Assembly (NCBI RefSeq): GCF_004168255.1
Contig: NZ_SEWG01000002.1
Span: 372,001-436,000 of the forward strand
DNA: 64,000 nucleotides
Origin: Mucilaginibacter terrigena
GTDB taxonomy: Bacteria > Bacteroidota > Bacteroidia > Sphingobacteriales > Sphingobacteriaceae
Direction of reading: 5' to 3'
Under the pieces are notes generated by a model that ran no database searches, was not told the origin of the DNA, and saw only the letters and a list, made by a program, of their open reading frames with translations. Shown here in pieces: positions 49,139-57,007 of the stretch. Position numbers and translations under genes: made by a program. How positions within the stretch are numbered: the stretch's first letter is position 1; each line of letters opens with the position of its first letter.

Positions 49139-51706
49139 TCAGATCCTGAAATTTAATGAAATGTATGGATACCATCCTTCTTCGGAGTGCCCTGCCAAAA
49201 CCTGCAGAATAGTTAACCCGGCAGGCGAAAAATACAGCCCGCCGCCAACGCCCTGGTGCCATTTATCAGATTTTTCTTCATCGGCCCAAACCCGGCCGGC
49301 ATCGTAAAACCCGCTCAGCCCCAGTTGGCCCGGGATAATGTAGCTGGCAATATTGAAGAGTTTGACCCTTCCCTGCAGATTGTTATATATCATGTGCTTA
49401 CCCGCGAAACGGTACTGCAAATAGCCCAGTAAATTGCCCTGACCGCCCAAAAACATCGACTGGTAAAAGGCGGGTTTGCCCAAACTGATACCCCCGCCAA
49501 TGCGGTCTGATAGCACAACGGAACCATTGCCGGTTAGCTTTTGGTAAAAGGTAAACTCCGGCCGTATTTGCATAAAGTCCTTTGAAAAATTATTCAGCCC
49601 TTTGTAGCCTTGCAGGCCGATGTTGATGTAATAACCCCCGGTAGGTAATACTCCTCCTATACGGTTATTGCTGTTAAAATTAACGGCAAAGCCTAAGTGG
49701 GCTTTATCCTTGTTAACAGTAAGGCTATCGTACGAGCCAATGAGCGAGCTGTTACTGATCAACCTGCCGACATTATCGCTTACATCCATACGGTAATACT
49801 GGAACGATGGGCCCACGCTGATGGTGCTGTTGGTATCGGTATGCCAGCGCAACGCCGGGTCAACCTGGTAGGTATCAAATCGGGTACGGTAATACCTGCG
49901 GTAGTTGGGCTGTAGCTTATTTAGAGGTGTACCGTTACCTACACCAAAAAAGTTTACGGTATTATCAGGGGCCTGCGCGGCTATTTGCAGGGTAAAATCT
50001 GCCTTGCCAATGGCTTCTATCCACTCGCCGTTATATTTAATGCGGAAGGCCTCGGTAGCGAAGGCATGCGTAAGCATAAGCTGCTGCGAACTGGTGTAAG
50101 GCAGCTTACGGAAACCATCATTTTTGGTGTATTTAAAACCCAGCCCAAGCAGAAATCCATCATCGGCATTTATGGCCGCGGTTGCCAGTGGCATGAGTAT
50201 GTTATAAGGGTTGGTACGCACAAAGTGGGTGTTGGATGTATCTGCCGAAATATGCCTGCACAGCCTGTTGGTCAAACCTTCAAATTTAGCTTTCGGCGTA
50301 TCATAAACGCGCACTCTATTGGCCGACTGCACCACATTGTAAATCTTATTCCCATCCGATCCTATCAGCCTTAAATTGATAGGAGAACTGGTGTTATTCA
50401 AGGTAACCTGGTCGTCGCCGGCAGATGTGTACAGCCTTATCTCTTTGGTATACCGGGGGCTATATATAACATCCATTATCACATCCTTTACCTCGCCCTC
50501 TTTATTGATCTTGTTCACCAATATGTGCAGGCTGCTATCGGGCATGCCGGTAATAACCACCTTTTCATTTTTATCACTCAGACGGATATCTGCAAAACGG
50601 TAAATAAAACGGTAGTATTTATCCATAGTCGCCGGGATAGCGGCGCGGCGTGCCTTCAGTTTGGCCAATAAAACATCGTGCCCTATTTTATAGGTATCGC
50701 CGGGCAGCCGGCGCAGACCTGCTTCCAGCACGGCATCGGTTTCGGCTGCTATAAATTCATTTGCAATACGCATCCATTGTTCGTGCGTCATTTGCGCATT
50801 GGGGTAGGGGTTTATAAAACGGGTTTTGTAGATGCCGTATTTATAATTTGGTTTAGCGGTAAAATCGCCCAGCGCGGGGTTGATATACGGTAAGGCAGCG
50901 ATATCGGGGAACAAACCTTCTTCGAGGTGAAATACCTGATCGCGATCTCGGGGTACGCCAACATAGGCCTTGCCCTTGTCTTTTTTGGTTTCGGCCCAGC
51001 GCCATTGGTCTTCGTGGCGGTCCCAATCGCCCAAAAGCAGGTCGAGCATTCGCGCGCGTAAAAAACCTTCGCCATCAAAACTGTTATCATTATCCTTCAC
51101 CAGGTTCTCTATCATTTTAATAGAGTTGTCTGATTCGCCTATCGGCTCGCGTTCTTCCAACAGGCAAACCAGGTTGGCAAACACTTTTCGGTATTCGCCC
51201 AGGGCTTCATCATCTGCAACAACGCCAATAACGGGGTTGGCATGCGGCACACGCGCGGCATCGGCCAGCGGCGGTACTATTAGTGCCGAAAAGGGGTGTT
51301 GCCCGCTCAGCGCATCGTCCAGCCAATCCACCGCGAAGGTTTCGCGCAAGGCGGGGGGCAAAAGCTTATCGGGTGTTTTTTCAACACTGCGGATCACCCA
51401 TTCCTTACCACTTTTATCCTTAAGACGTAATGATTTCGACTGCATGCCGCCGCCTTCTTTTTCGGGCGTAAGGCCGCCATAAATTTCGGATATGCGGATG
51501 ACCGGCAGCTTAACCGCCGTTGCCCATTCCTTACGGTAATTGTTGCCAAAAAACCAGCGGTGTACGCCCCCAACACTATCATATTTGGGATGCACTTTTA
51601 CTACCACGCTATCGTGGAAGATGGCCTTTTGAACAGGTGATTGTGCATATGTACCCAACACTGCCACCGGCAGTATCAGGATTGTGATAAGTAGTTTTTT
51701 AAGCAT
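49139..51706 (-). CDS. TamA/BamA-family outer-membrane protein with kinase-like N-terminal motif
   Basis: An 855-aa protein with signal peptide (residues 1 to about 22). Residues about 180-260 include LLLGDWDRHEDQWRW and GVPRDRDQVFHLEEGLFP, a D-x-D-R-H motif and a nearby acidic set of the type seen in HipA/CotH/FAM20-like atypical kinases. The C-terminal third is a barrel: VGGVLPTGGYYINIGLQG-like strands, MIYNNLQGRVKLFNIAS and a terminal SLNFRI, fitting BamA/TamA-type barrels. This combination is known as a large Bacteroidota family annotated as BamA/TamA outer-membrane protein. The kinase idea rests on motif resemblance only. Confidence 0.82.
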   Translation of the reverse strand: MLKKLLITILILPVAVLGTYAQSPVQKAIFHDSVVVKVHPKYDSVGGVHRWFFGNNYRKEWATAVKLPVIRISEIYGGLTPEKEGGGMQSKSLRLKDKSGKEWVIRSVEKTPDKLLPPALRETFAVDWLDDALSGQHPFSALIVPPLADAARVPHANPVIGVVADDEALGEYRKVFANLVCLLEEREPIGESDNSIKMIENLVKDNDNSFDGEGFLRARMLDLLLGDWDRHEDQWRWAETKKDKGKAYVGVPRDRDQVFHLEEGLFPDIAALPYINPALGDFTAKPNYKYGIYKTRFINPYPNAQMTHEQWMRIANEFIAAETDAVLEAGLRRLPGDTYKIGHDVLLAKLKARRAAIPATMDKYYRFIYRFADIRLSDKNEKVVITGMPDSSLHILVNKINKEGEVKDVIMDVIYSPRYTKEIRLYTSAGDDQVTLNNTSSPINLRLIGSDGNKIYNVVQSANRVRVYDTPKAKFEGLTNRLCRHISADTSNTHFVRTNPYNILMPLATAAINADDGFLLGLGFKYTKNDGFRKLPYTSSQQLMLTHAFATEAFRIKYNGEWIEAIGKADFTLQIAAQAPDNTVNFFGVGNGTPLNKLQPNYRRYYRTRFDTYQVDPALRWHTDTNSTISVGPSFQYYRMDVSDNVGRLISNSSLIGSYDSLTVNKDKAHLGFAVNFNSNNRIGGVLPTGGYYINIGLQGYKGLNNFSKDFMQIRPEFTFYQKLTGNGSVVLSDRIGGGISLGKPAFYQSMFLGGQGNLLGYLQYRFAGKHMIYNNLQGRVKLFNIASYIIPGQLGLSGFYDAGRVWADEEKSDKWHQGVGGGLYFSPAGLTILQVLAGHSEEGWYPYISLNFRI

Positions 51707-51949
51707 CGGATATTAATTTAAGCCCTTTTTGGTGTTGTCACCAGCAAGCTGCCATACATTCAAACTTTGTCCAATAACCGTCGTAACGGCGCGAAATACG
51801 AATAACTTCGGCCTGTGCGATTCCCTCCCAACGGAAGGGTGTAGGGAGGGGTTTATACGCCAGGCCTCACCAAAACCCCTCCCTGCCACTACACAAGCCA
51901 TCGCACCCCTCCCAAGGGAGGGAATTCAAACAGTTCGCCAGGGCCTTAT
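51707..51949. repeat. REP-like intergenic repeats
   Basis: CCCTCCC-AACGGAAGG..AGGGAGGGG (about 51826-51851) and CCCCTCCCAAGGGAGGG (about 51906-51922) are hairpin-forming. No gene is supported between the TamA-like and the SdiA-regulated-like genes. Confidence 0.55.
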
Positions 51950-52855
51950 CTATTTATATTTAAACAATAAAATATTACCATTAGTGATTTTATCACCCTC
52001 GTTTGATATATACAAGTTGCCCTGCTTGTCAAACGCCATGCCCTCGGGCTGCAAAAACACCTTGCCGCTTAAGGGGTAGGCCTGCAATACGTTCCACTGT
52101 TCATCAAGCACTACCAACAGCTTGTTTACCGATGACAGCACATACCATTGCCTGGTCAGCGGGTTTTTTGCTAACGCGGATGGATGAAATTTCAATTTCA
52201 TTTTACCAATAAGTGACGCGATTTTCTGCACATCAATAGTAAAGGCACCGCTTTGGGTGATGTTGCCATCAGCGGCGAGGTTAAAGATATAGCCGTTACA
52301 TTCTTTGTTATGATCTTTACCGGCGCATTGTTTGCACAGCGCGTAAAGCTTGCCGCCATCGGCATGCAGACCTTCGTATTCGCCGGGGGGTAGTATCTTT
52401 TTAAACTCTTTTACGCTTTTTACCTGCCCTGCCTTATCCTCGGCCAACGGGAAACTGAACAGGCTCCCATCGCTGCGCAGGATAACGGCCTGGTTGTTCA
52501 ATATAGCTACATCCTCATAATCGCCGGCTTTGCCGAAATTTGCCTGGCCAACTTTGCTGTCGCCGGGGCGAAAGTAAAAGATCTTGCCTTCTTCGTCCTG
52601 CTCGGCATAAATGGTGCTGTTATCGCCATTGTTAAAGGCAATGCCCGAGATCTCCAACAGGTCTGATGTCATTTCATATTTTACCGGGCTACTCAGGTCA
52701 TAACCGGCCGGGTTTTTGGTATTACTGACCGCAGTGCCTTTTTTGCTGTGCGATTTCTTACCTTCAGTATTTTTTTTACTGCCCTGGCTGCACGACGTTC
52801 CTGCAATGCCTATACATAATAATGTGATGATGATAGCTGTTTTCATGGGTTTCAT
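51950..52855 (-). CDS. SdiA-regulated-like beta-propeller lipoprotein
   Basis: A 301-aa protein with lipoprotein signal (IGIAGTSCSQGSKK; Cys about residue 22) and a basic linker. The rest has repeated blade-like segments (SGIAFNNGDNSTIYAEQDEE, HPSALAKNPLTRQWYVLS, PEGMAFDKQGNLYISNEGD), fitting the SdiA-regulated family. It overlaps the ppk1 stop by four bases (ATGA), which suggests translational coupling. Function unknown. Confidence 0.8.
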   Translation of the reverse strand: MKPMKTAIIITLLCIGIAGTSCSQGSKKNTEGKKSHSKKGTAVSNTKNPAGYDLSSPVKYEMTSDLLEISGIAFNNGDNSTIYAEQDEEGKIFYFRPGDSKVGQANFGKAGDYEDVAILNNQAVILRSDGSLFSFPLAEDKAGQVKSVKEFKKILPPGEYEGLHADGGKLYALCKQCAGKDHNKECNGYIFNLAADGNITQSGAFTIDVQKIASLIGKMKLKFHPSALAKNPLTRQWYVLSSVNKLLVVLDEQWNVLQAYPLSGKVFLQPEGMAFDKQGNLYISNEGDKITNGNILLFKYK

Positions 52856-54894
52856 ATCCTGTCGAGGTTTAAATATTGATAAATGGCCTTTTGCGACTGC
52901 ACAGCCTCGCCGGTCAATTCAGGCTTAATTTGATTAAGATTCGAATCGATCTCTACGGCCTGCACATTATCGGCAAGTTGTAAATTAACCAGCGCGGTTA
53001 GCTGTTGTTTTATCACCTCGTCGTAAACGGGGAAGCAAACCTCTATCCGGTGGTAAATATTGCGGTTCATCCAATCGGCCGATCCCATAAAAATTTCAGG
53101 ACTGCCGTTGTTGTTGAAGATGAACACCCGCCCATGTTCCAGGTAACGGTCTACAATGCGTTTTATGCTGATGTTGCTGCTCATGCCTGCTATGCCCGGT
53201 ACCAAACAGCAAATGCCCCGGATGATGAGTTGAATCTTAACGCCAGCCTCTGATGCTTCGTAGAGCTTGTTGATCATCACCTTTTCTTCCAGGTTATTCA
53301 TTTTGATGATGATAGAAGCAGGCAGGCCCTGTTTGGCAAGATTTATCTCGCGGTCAATTAAAGCAATAAAGCCGTTTTGCAGGTTAAAGCCCGCAACCAG
53401 CAGGTGGTTAAATTTTACCTGGTTATCCGCCGATGGTTTTTCGCGCCTGGCCAGGAAGATGAACAGCAGCTCCACCTCGCGCAGGATGCTGGGGTTGGTG
53501 GTAAGTAAAATATGGTCGGTGTAAAATTTGGCGGTACCTTCGTTAAAGTTGCCCGTGGCTAAAAGACCCGAGTATGTTATCCTGTCGCCTTTGCGGGTTT
53601 TAACCAGGGCTATTTTGGCATGCACCTTTAGCGCGGTAACGCTGTAGATGATCTGCACGCCGGCGTTCTTCATCTTTTTGGCCCATTTGAGGTTATTGGC
53701 CTCGTCAAAGCGGGCCTTTAATTCAACCACTACCTTTACCTGCTTGCCATTTTTAGCCGCGCTGATGAGGGCGTTCACGATTTTAGAATCGCTTGCCACG
53801 CGGTAAAGCGTAACGTTTATCTCTTCCACATCGGGGTTATTGGCAGCCTCGTTAAAAAACCGCAGGATAGTATGGTATGATTGATACGGCGTGTTTACCA
53901 GCAGGTCGCCTTTGGCCATGGTAGCAACCAAAGATTCGGTATTAGGCACAGGCAAATTAATACTGGCCCACTTATCATAAAGCAGGGTAGGGTTGTTCAC
54001 CGGGAAACCGTAAAGGTCCTTCAGGTTATGGTACCTGCCGCCTTGCACAGTACTGGCATTTTCCAAGCCCAGGTGCTGTACTATCAATTGCAAAATACGC
54101 AGTGGCATATCTGCCGGGTGTAAAAATCGGGTTGCAAGGCCACTATCGCGTTTTTTTAATTGCTGTTCTATCTGGTCAGAAAGTTCGCCGGGGTATTCAT
54201 CCTTCAGGTCAAGCTCTGCATCGCGGGTTATTTTGATGCTGTGGCACCCTTCTATTTTTGAATCCTTAAAAAGCTTATCCAGGTTAAACCTGACAATATC
54301 ATCCAAAAAGCAAATAAACTGTCCGCCATTAAACTGGGTGGAGAAAAAACGCGGCAGGTTATCCGACGGGATGTTTAACAGCACCAGCCTTTCTGTATCG
54401 TCCTTATCGCGCAGCTGGATTACAAAATATAGCTTGTTGTTCTCCGGGAAAAACGTGGTGTCCCCGTCCAAAACAACCGGCTGCAAAAAGGCCAGCACTT
54501 CTGCCAGGAAATAATCTGTAACCTCTTTCTCCAAACTCTGCGGTAATTCGCCGTTGTATAATAAGGTAATGTTATTGGCTTTCAATTCCGGGATAATTTG
54601 CGTGGCCAGGATCTCGCCATAACGTACCTGTTGCTGCAATATCATGGCGCTGGCCTGCTGCAAAATAGTTTCCTGTTCGCCGGCATCAATCACATCGCTT
54701 TTCTCGCCTATGTTTTTTAAAGCCCTCAACACAGGGAACCTCACCCTGTAAAATTCATCGAGGTTGGATGAATAGATGGACAGGAACCTGATGCGCTCCA
54801 CCAGCGGCACGGCAGCCGAAGCGGCTTCGTCCAGCACGCGGCGGTTAAAGCTAAGCCAGCTAATGTCCCTGTTAAAATATTTATAGCCTGCCAT
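52852..54894 (-). CDS. ppk1: Polyphosphate kinase 1
   Basis: A 680-aa PPK1. The N-terminal domain starts YFNRDISWLSFNRRVLDEA. The active-site His lies in KVHAKIALVKTRKGDRITYS, followed by GNFNEGTAKFYTDH, and the C-terminal domain includes SADWMNRNIYHRIEVCFPVY. It reversibly makes inorganic polyphosphate from ATP. The gene is 2 bp downstream of the HD/Pycsar-like gene, so the two plus the lipoprotein form a tight operon; nucleotide or phosphate metabolism may link them. Confidence 0.97.
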   Translation of the reverse strand: MAGYKYFNRDISWLSFNRRVLDEAASAAVPLVERIRFLSIYSSNLDEFYRVRFPVLRALKNIGEKSDVIDAGEQETILQQASAMILQQQVRYGEILATQIIPELKANNITLLYNGELPQSLEKEVTDYFLAEVLAFLQPVVLDGDTTFFPENNKLYFVIQLRDKDDTERLVLLNIPSDNLPRFFSTQFNGGQFICFLDDIVRFNLDKLFKDSKIEGCHSIKITRDAELDLKDEYPGELSDQIEQQLKKRDSGLATRFLHPADMPLRILQLIVQHLGLENASTVQGGRYHNLKDLYGFPVNNPTLLYDKWASINLPVPNTESLVATMAKGDLLVNTPYQSYHTILRFFNEAANNPDVEEINVTLYRVASDSKIVNALISAAKNGKQVKVVVELKARFDEANNLKWAKKMKNAGVQIIYSVTALKVHAKIALVKTRKGDRITYSGLLATGNFNEGTAKFYTDHILLTTNPSILREVELLFIFLARREKPSADNQVKFNHLLVAGFNLQNGFIALIDREINLAKQGLPASIIIKMNNLEEKVMINKLYEASEAGVKIQLIIRGICCLVPGIAGMSSNISIKRIVDRYLEHGRVFIFNNNGSPEIFMGSADWMNRNIYHRIEVCFPVYDEVIKQQLTALVNLQLADNVQAVEIDSNLNQIKPELTGEAVQSQKAIYQYLNLDRI

Positions 54895-54896
54895 GC

Positions 54897-56129
54897 TTAT
54901 TTATGGCCCTTGTTGTATAAAATAGAAGCGATAATAAACGCGAATACCGCTGCTATTAACCCGAACATGAATATGTTGTAGGCAATGCGCAGCAGCCGGT
55001 ATTTTTTACCAAGCACAACGCCCTGGTAGTACACATCTTTTATCAGGCTGCCATATAAAAAGTCCTTATCCTCCATCATTTTTACCATGCCGTAGGTATA
55101 ATCAGCCAGCGGCATTTTGTAAAAATTACCAAAAAACAGCAGGTTGACGCGTTTTTCGTCTACATCCGAGCGCTGAAAAATGCCTGTTGGGATAGATGGG
55201 CGGGTAGCAAGGATAGAAAACGTCATGGCCAGCAAGCTGATGGATAGCAGGATAAACGTTGGTATGGCCAGGTACTCGTATTCGGTTAGCTTACGCAGCA
55301 GCAAACTGATTACCGCCGACAGGATAATAGAGTTAACCGTTATCATAATATGGGCCTTATTATCGGCCATATCGCTCAAGCGCTGGTGGTTGCTGGAGCT
55401 GATCCTGAACATGGTTTCGATGCCTTTATCGGGGCGGTCGGTTTTCTTTTTTTTGTCCTTATCAGGTTCTACTGTTGTGGTTAGGGTTGTTTCTTGCATG
55501 GTTTCGATAGGGTTTTCGGCTGCTTTATCTTCGGCGGCGGCAATTTTATTTTTTAAGGTTTTAATATTGGCTTGCTTGCCGCTATTTAATAATACCTGGC
55601 AGTAATCGGTGTGGTAATGGTGGTCCTCTAAAAATTTGATACTTTTCTTACGCCACTCCAGTTTGCTGATATCTTTATGATACAAGGCTTTTATCTCTTT
55701 TAAAAGCCGCTTATCGGTCTTAAAAAAATCTTCGGTACCTAAATGAAAAAGGTCGGCATCGCAAACGATCTTATCTAACAGGGTAACCGGCTTTTGTGGC
55801 ATCTGGGTAACCAGTATGCAGTTTTTTATTTCGTCGATATCGGTTTCATCTGCATTATGTTTCCGTAAAAAGTTTTCGGCCAGTACGGCGCTCTGGGCTT
55901 CGTGGTGTTCAATATCTACCATGTAGCCCAAATCGTGGAACCACGCGGCGGCCTGCACAATAAAAAAATCACGGTCGTTTAGCTGGTAGTGGTTGCCAAT
56001 TTGAGCGGCGGCAGCCACCATGCTTTCGGTATGCCCTTTATCGTGGTATATCAGCTTGTCATCAGCATGCGTTTTGTAGTACGCCAATGCATATTCCCTA
56101 ACCTGGCGGAGTAATTCGGGGTAATTCAT
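54897..56129 (-). CDS. HD-domain protein fused to Pycsar-effector-like (PycTM/DUF5706) membrane domain
   Basis: A 410-aa protein. The N-terminal HD domain has His33, the HD pair His65-Asp66 (WFHDLGYMVD) and a distal Asp near 138, all suitable for metal-dependent phosphohydrolysis. A charged linker (ETTLTTTVEPDKDKKKKTDR) leads to a membrane domain with helices at about residues 265-285, 290-313 and 383-405 and the conserved LLFFGNFYKMPLADYTYGMV. The domain is the Pycsar effector type (cyclic-pyrimidine-gated membrane effector), but no cyclase gene is near. With ppk1 it looks like a housekeeping arrangement common to the phylum. Confidence 0.85.
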   Translation of the reverse strand: MNYPELLRQVREYALAYYKTHADDKLIYHDKGHTESMVAAAAQIGNHYQLNDRDFFIVQAAAWFHDLGYMVDIEHHEAQSAVLAENFLRKHNADETDIDEIKNCILVTQMPQKPVTLLDKIVCDADLFHLGTEDFFKTDKRLLKEIKALYHKDISKLEWRKKSIKFLEDHHYHTDYCQVLLNSGKQANIKTLKNKIAAAEDKAAENPIETMQETTLTTTVEPDKDKKKKTDRPDKGIETMFRISSSNHQRLSDMADNKAHIMITVNSIILSAVISLLLRKLTEYEYLAIPTFILLSISLLAMTFSILATRPSIPTGIFQRSDVDEKRVNLLFFGNFYKMPLADYTYGMVKMMEDKDFLYGSLIKDVYYQGVVLGKKYRLLRIAYNIFMFGLIAAVFAFIIASILYNKGHK

Positions 56130-56250
56130 GATGTATGTTTAGATGTAAGCAGATACGGTCAAACACTTTATTACCCGTGGCTGACCTTTACAACAGTAAA
56201 TATTATTTACTTTGGTATAAAAGTAAAATTAAATATTTAGCCGCGCATTC

Positions 56251-56868
56251 ATGAAATTCATCAGTAATAAATACTTTCTTGCTTTTTTTGCTGCTATTCA
56301 GCTTTTTACAGCGGGGCCGTTTGCAACCAGGTCGTTCGGGCAATCCCAAATTCAACAGTTTGATGACAGAGTAATGCTGAACCTTGCCGCGAACCGTACC
56401 CCGGCGCAAACCGATGTAATGATGTTTTTATCGCGCACCTATAAATATGGGGATATTGGCGTACCGGCTGCTTTACTGGTGGGCGGCATTGTTACCAACG
56501 ATAAACAAATGCGCCAAAACTCGCTGTATGTGGCCAGCAGTACAGCTTTATCATACGGGGTTATGCTGCTGTTAAAGCACCTGGTAAAACGCCCCCGCCC
56601 GTTTGTGCAAAACATAAATATAGTGCCGGTTTACAGGGCAGGGAGCACATCGTTCCCGTCCGGGCATGCTACCAGTACATTCTCTACGGCAATGGCTTTA
56701 TCAAACGCGTATCCAAAATGGTATGTAATAGCCCCGTCGTTTTTATGGGCAGGCGCAACAAGCTATTCGCGGATGTATCTGGGGGTGCATTATCCAACAG
56801 ATGTAGCCGCAGGTATGGCCCTGGGGACTGGCACCGCTTTACTTTTACAGCCTATAAAGCGCTGGTAG
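56251..56868 (+). CDS. PAP2-family phosphatase
   Basis: A 205-aa membrane-associated protein with a signal or anchor segment (residues 1 to about 29). The three PAP2 motifs are visible: KHLVKRPRPF, SFPSGHATSTFS and SRMYLGVHYPTDV. These define a lipid phosphatase or haloperoxidase-like catalytic site. The substrate (undecaprenyl pyrophosphate, phosphatidylglycerol phosphate or other) cannot be told. It is divergent from the HD/PPK operon and monocistronic. Confidence 0.9.
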   Translation: MKFISNKYFLAFFAAIQLFTAGPFATRSFGQSQIQQFDDRVMLNLAANRTPAQTDVMMFLSRTYKYGDIGVPAALLVGGIVTNDKQMRQNSLYVASSTALSYGVMLLLKHLVKRPRPFVQNINIVPVYRAGSTSFPSGHATSTFSTAMALSNAYPKWYVIAPSFLWAGATSYSRMYLGVHYPTDVAAGMALGTGTALLLQPIKRW

Positions 56869-57007
56869 CCATTTCAAAGTAAAGTTTAACAGGTTGTTTA
56901 GTGCTAAAGTCATAAAGCATAATTATCATATCACCGGGTTAATATATTAATTAAATTTGCCCCTGATTTGATTGGTGTTATATTAAAGCACTGTTTAAAT
57001 TGAACAA

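Noticed and set aside
54897..56129. Complete Pycsar antiphage system
   Set aside because: Only the effector-like membrane domain is found; no cyclase is in the neighbouring 20 kb, so a defence call is not supported.
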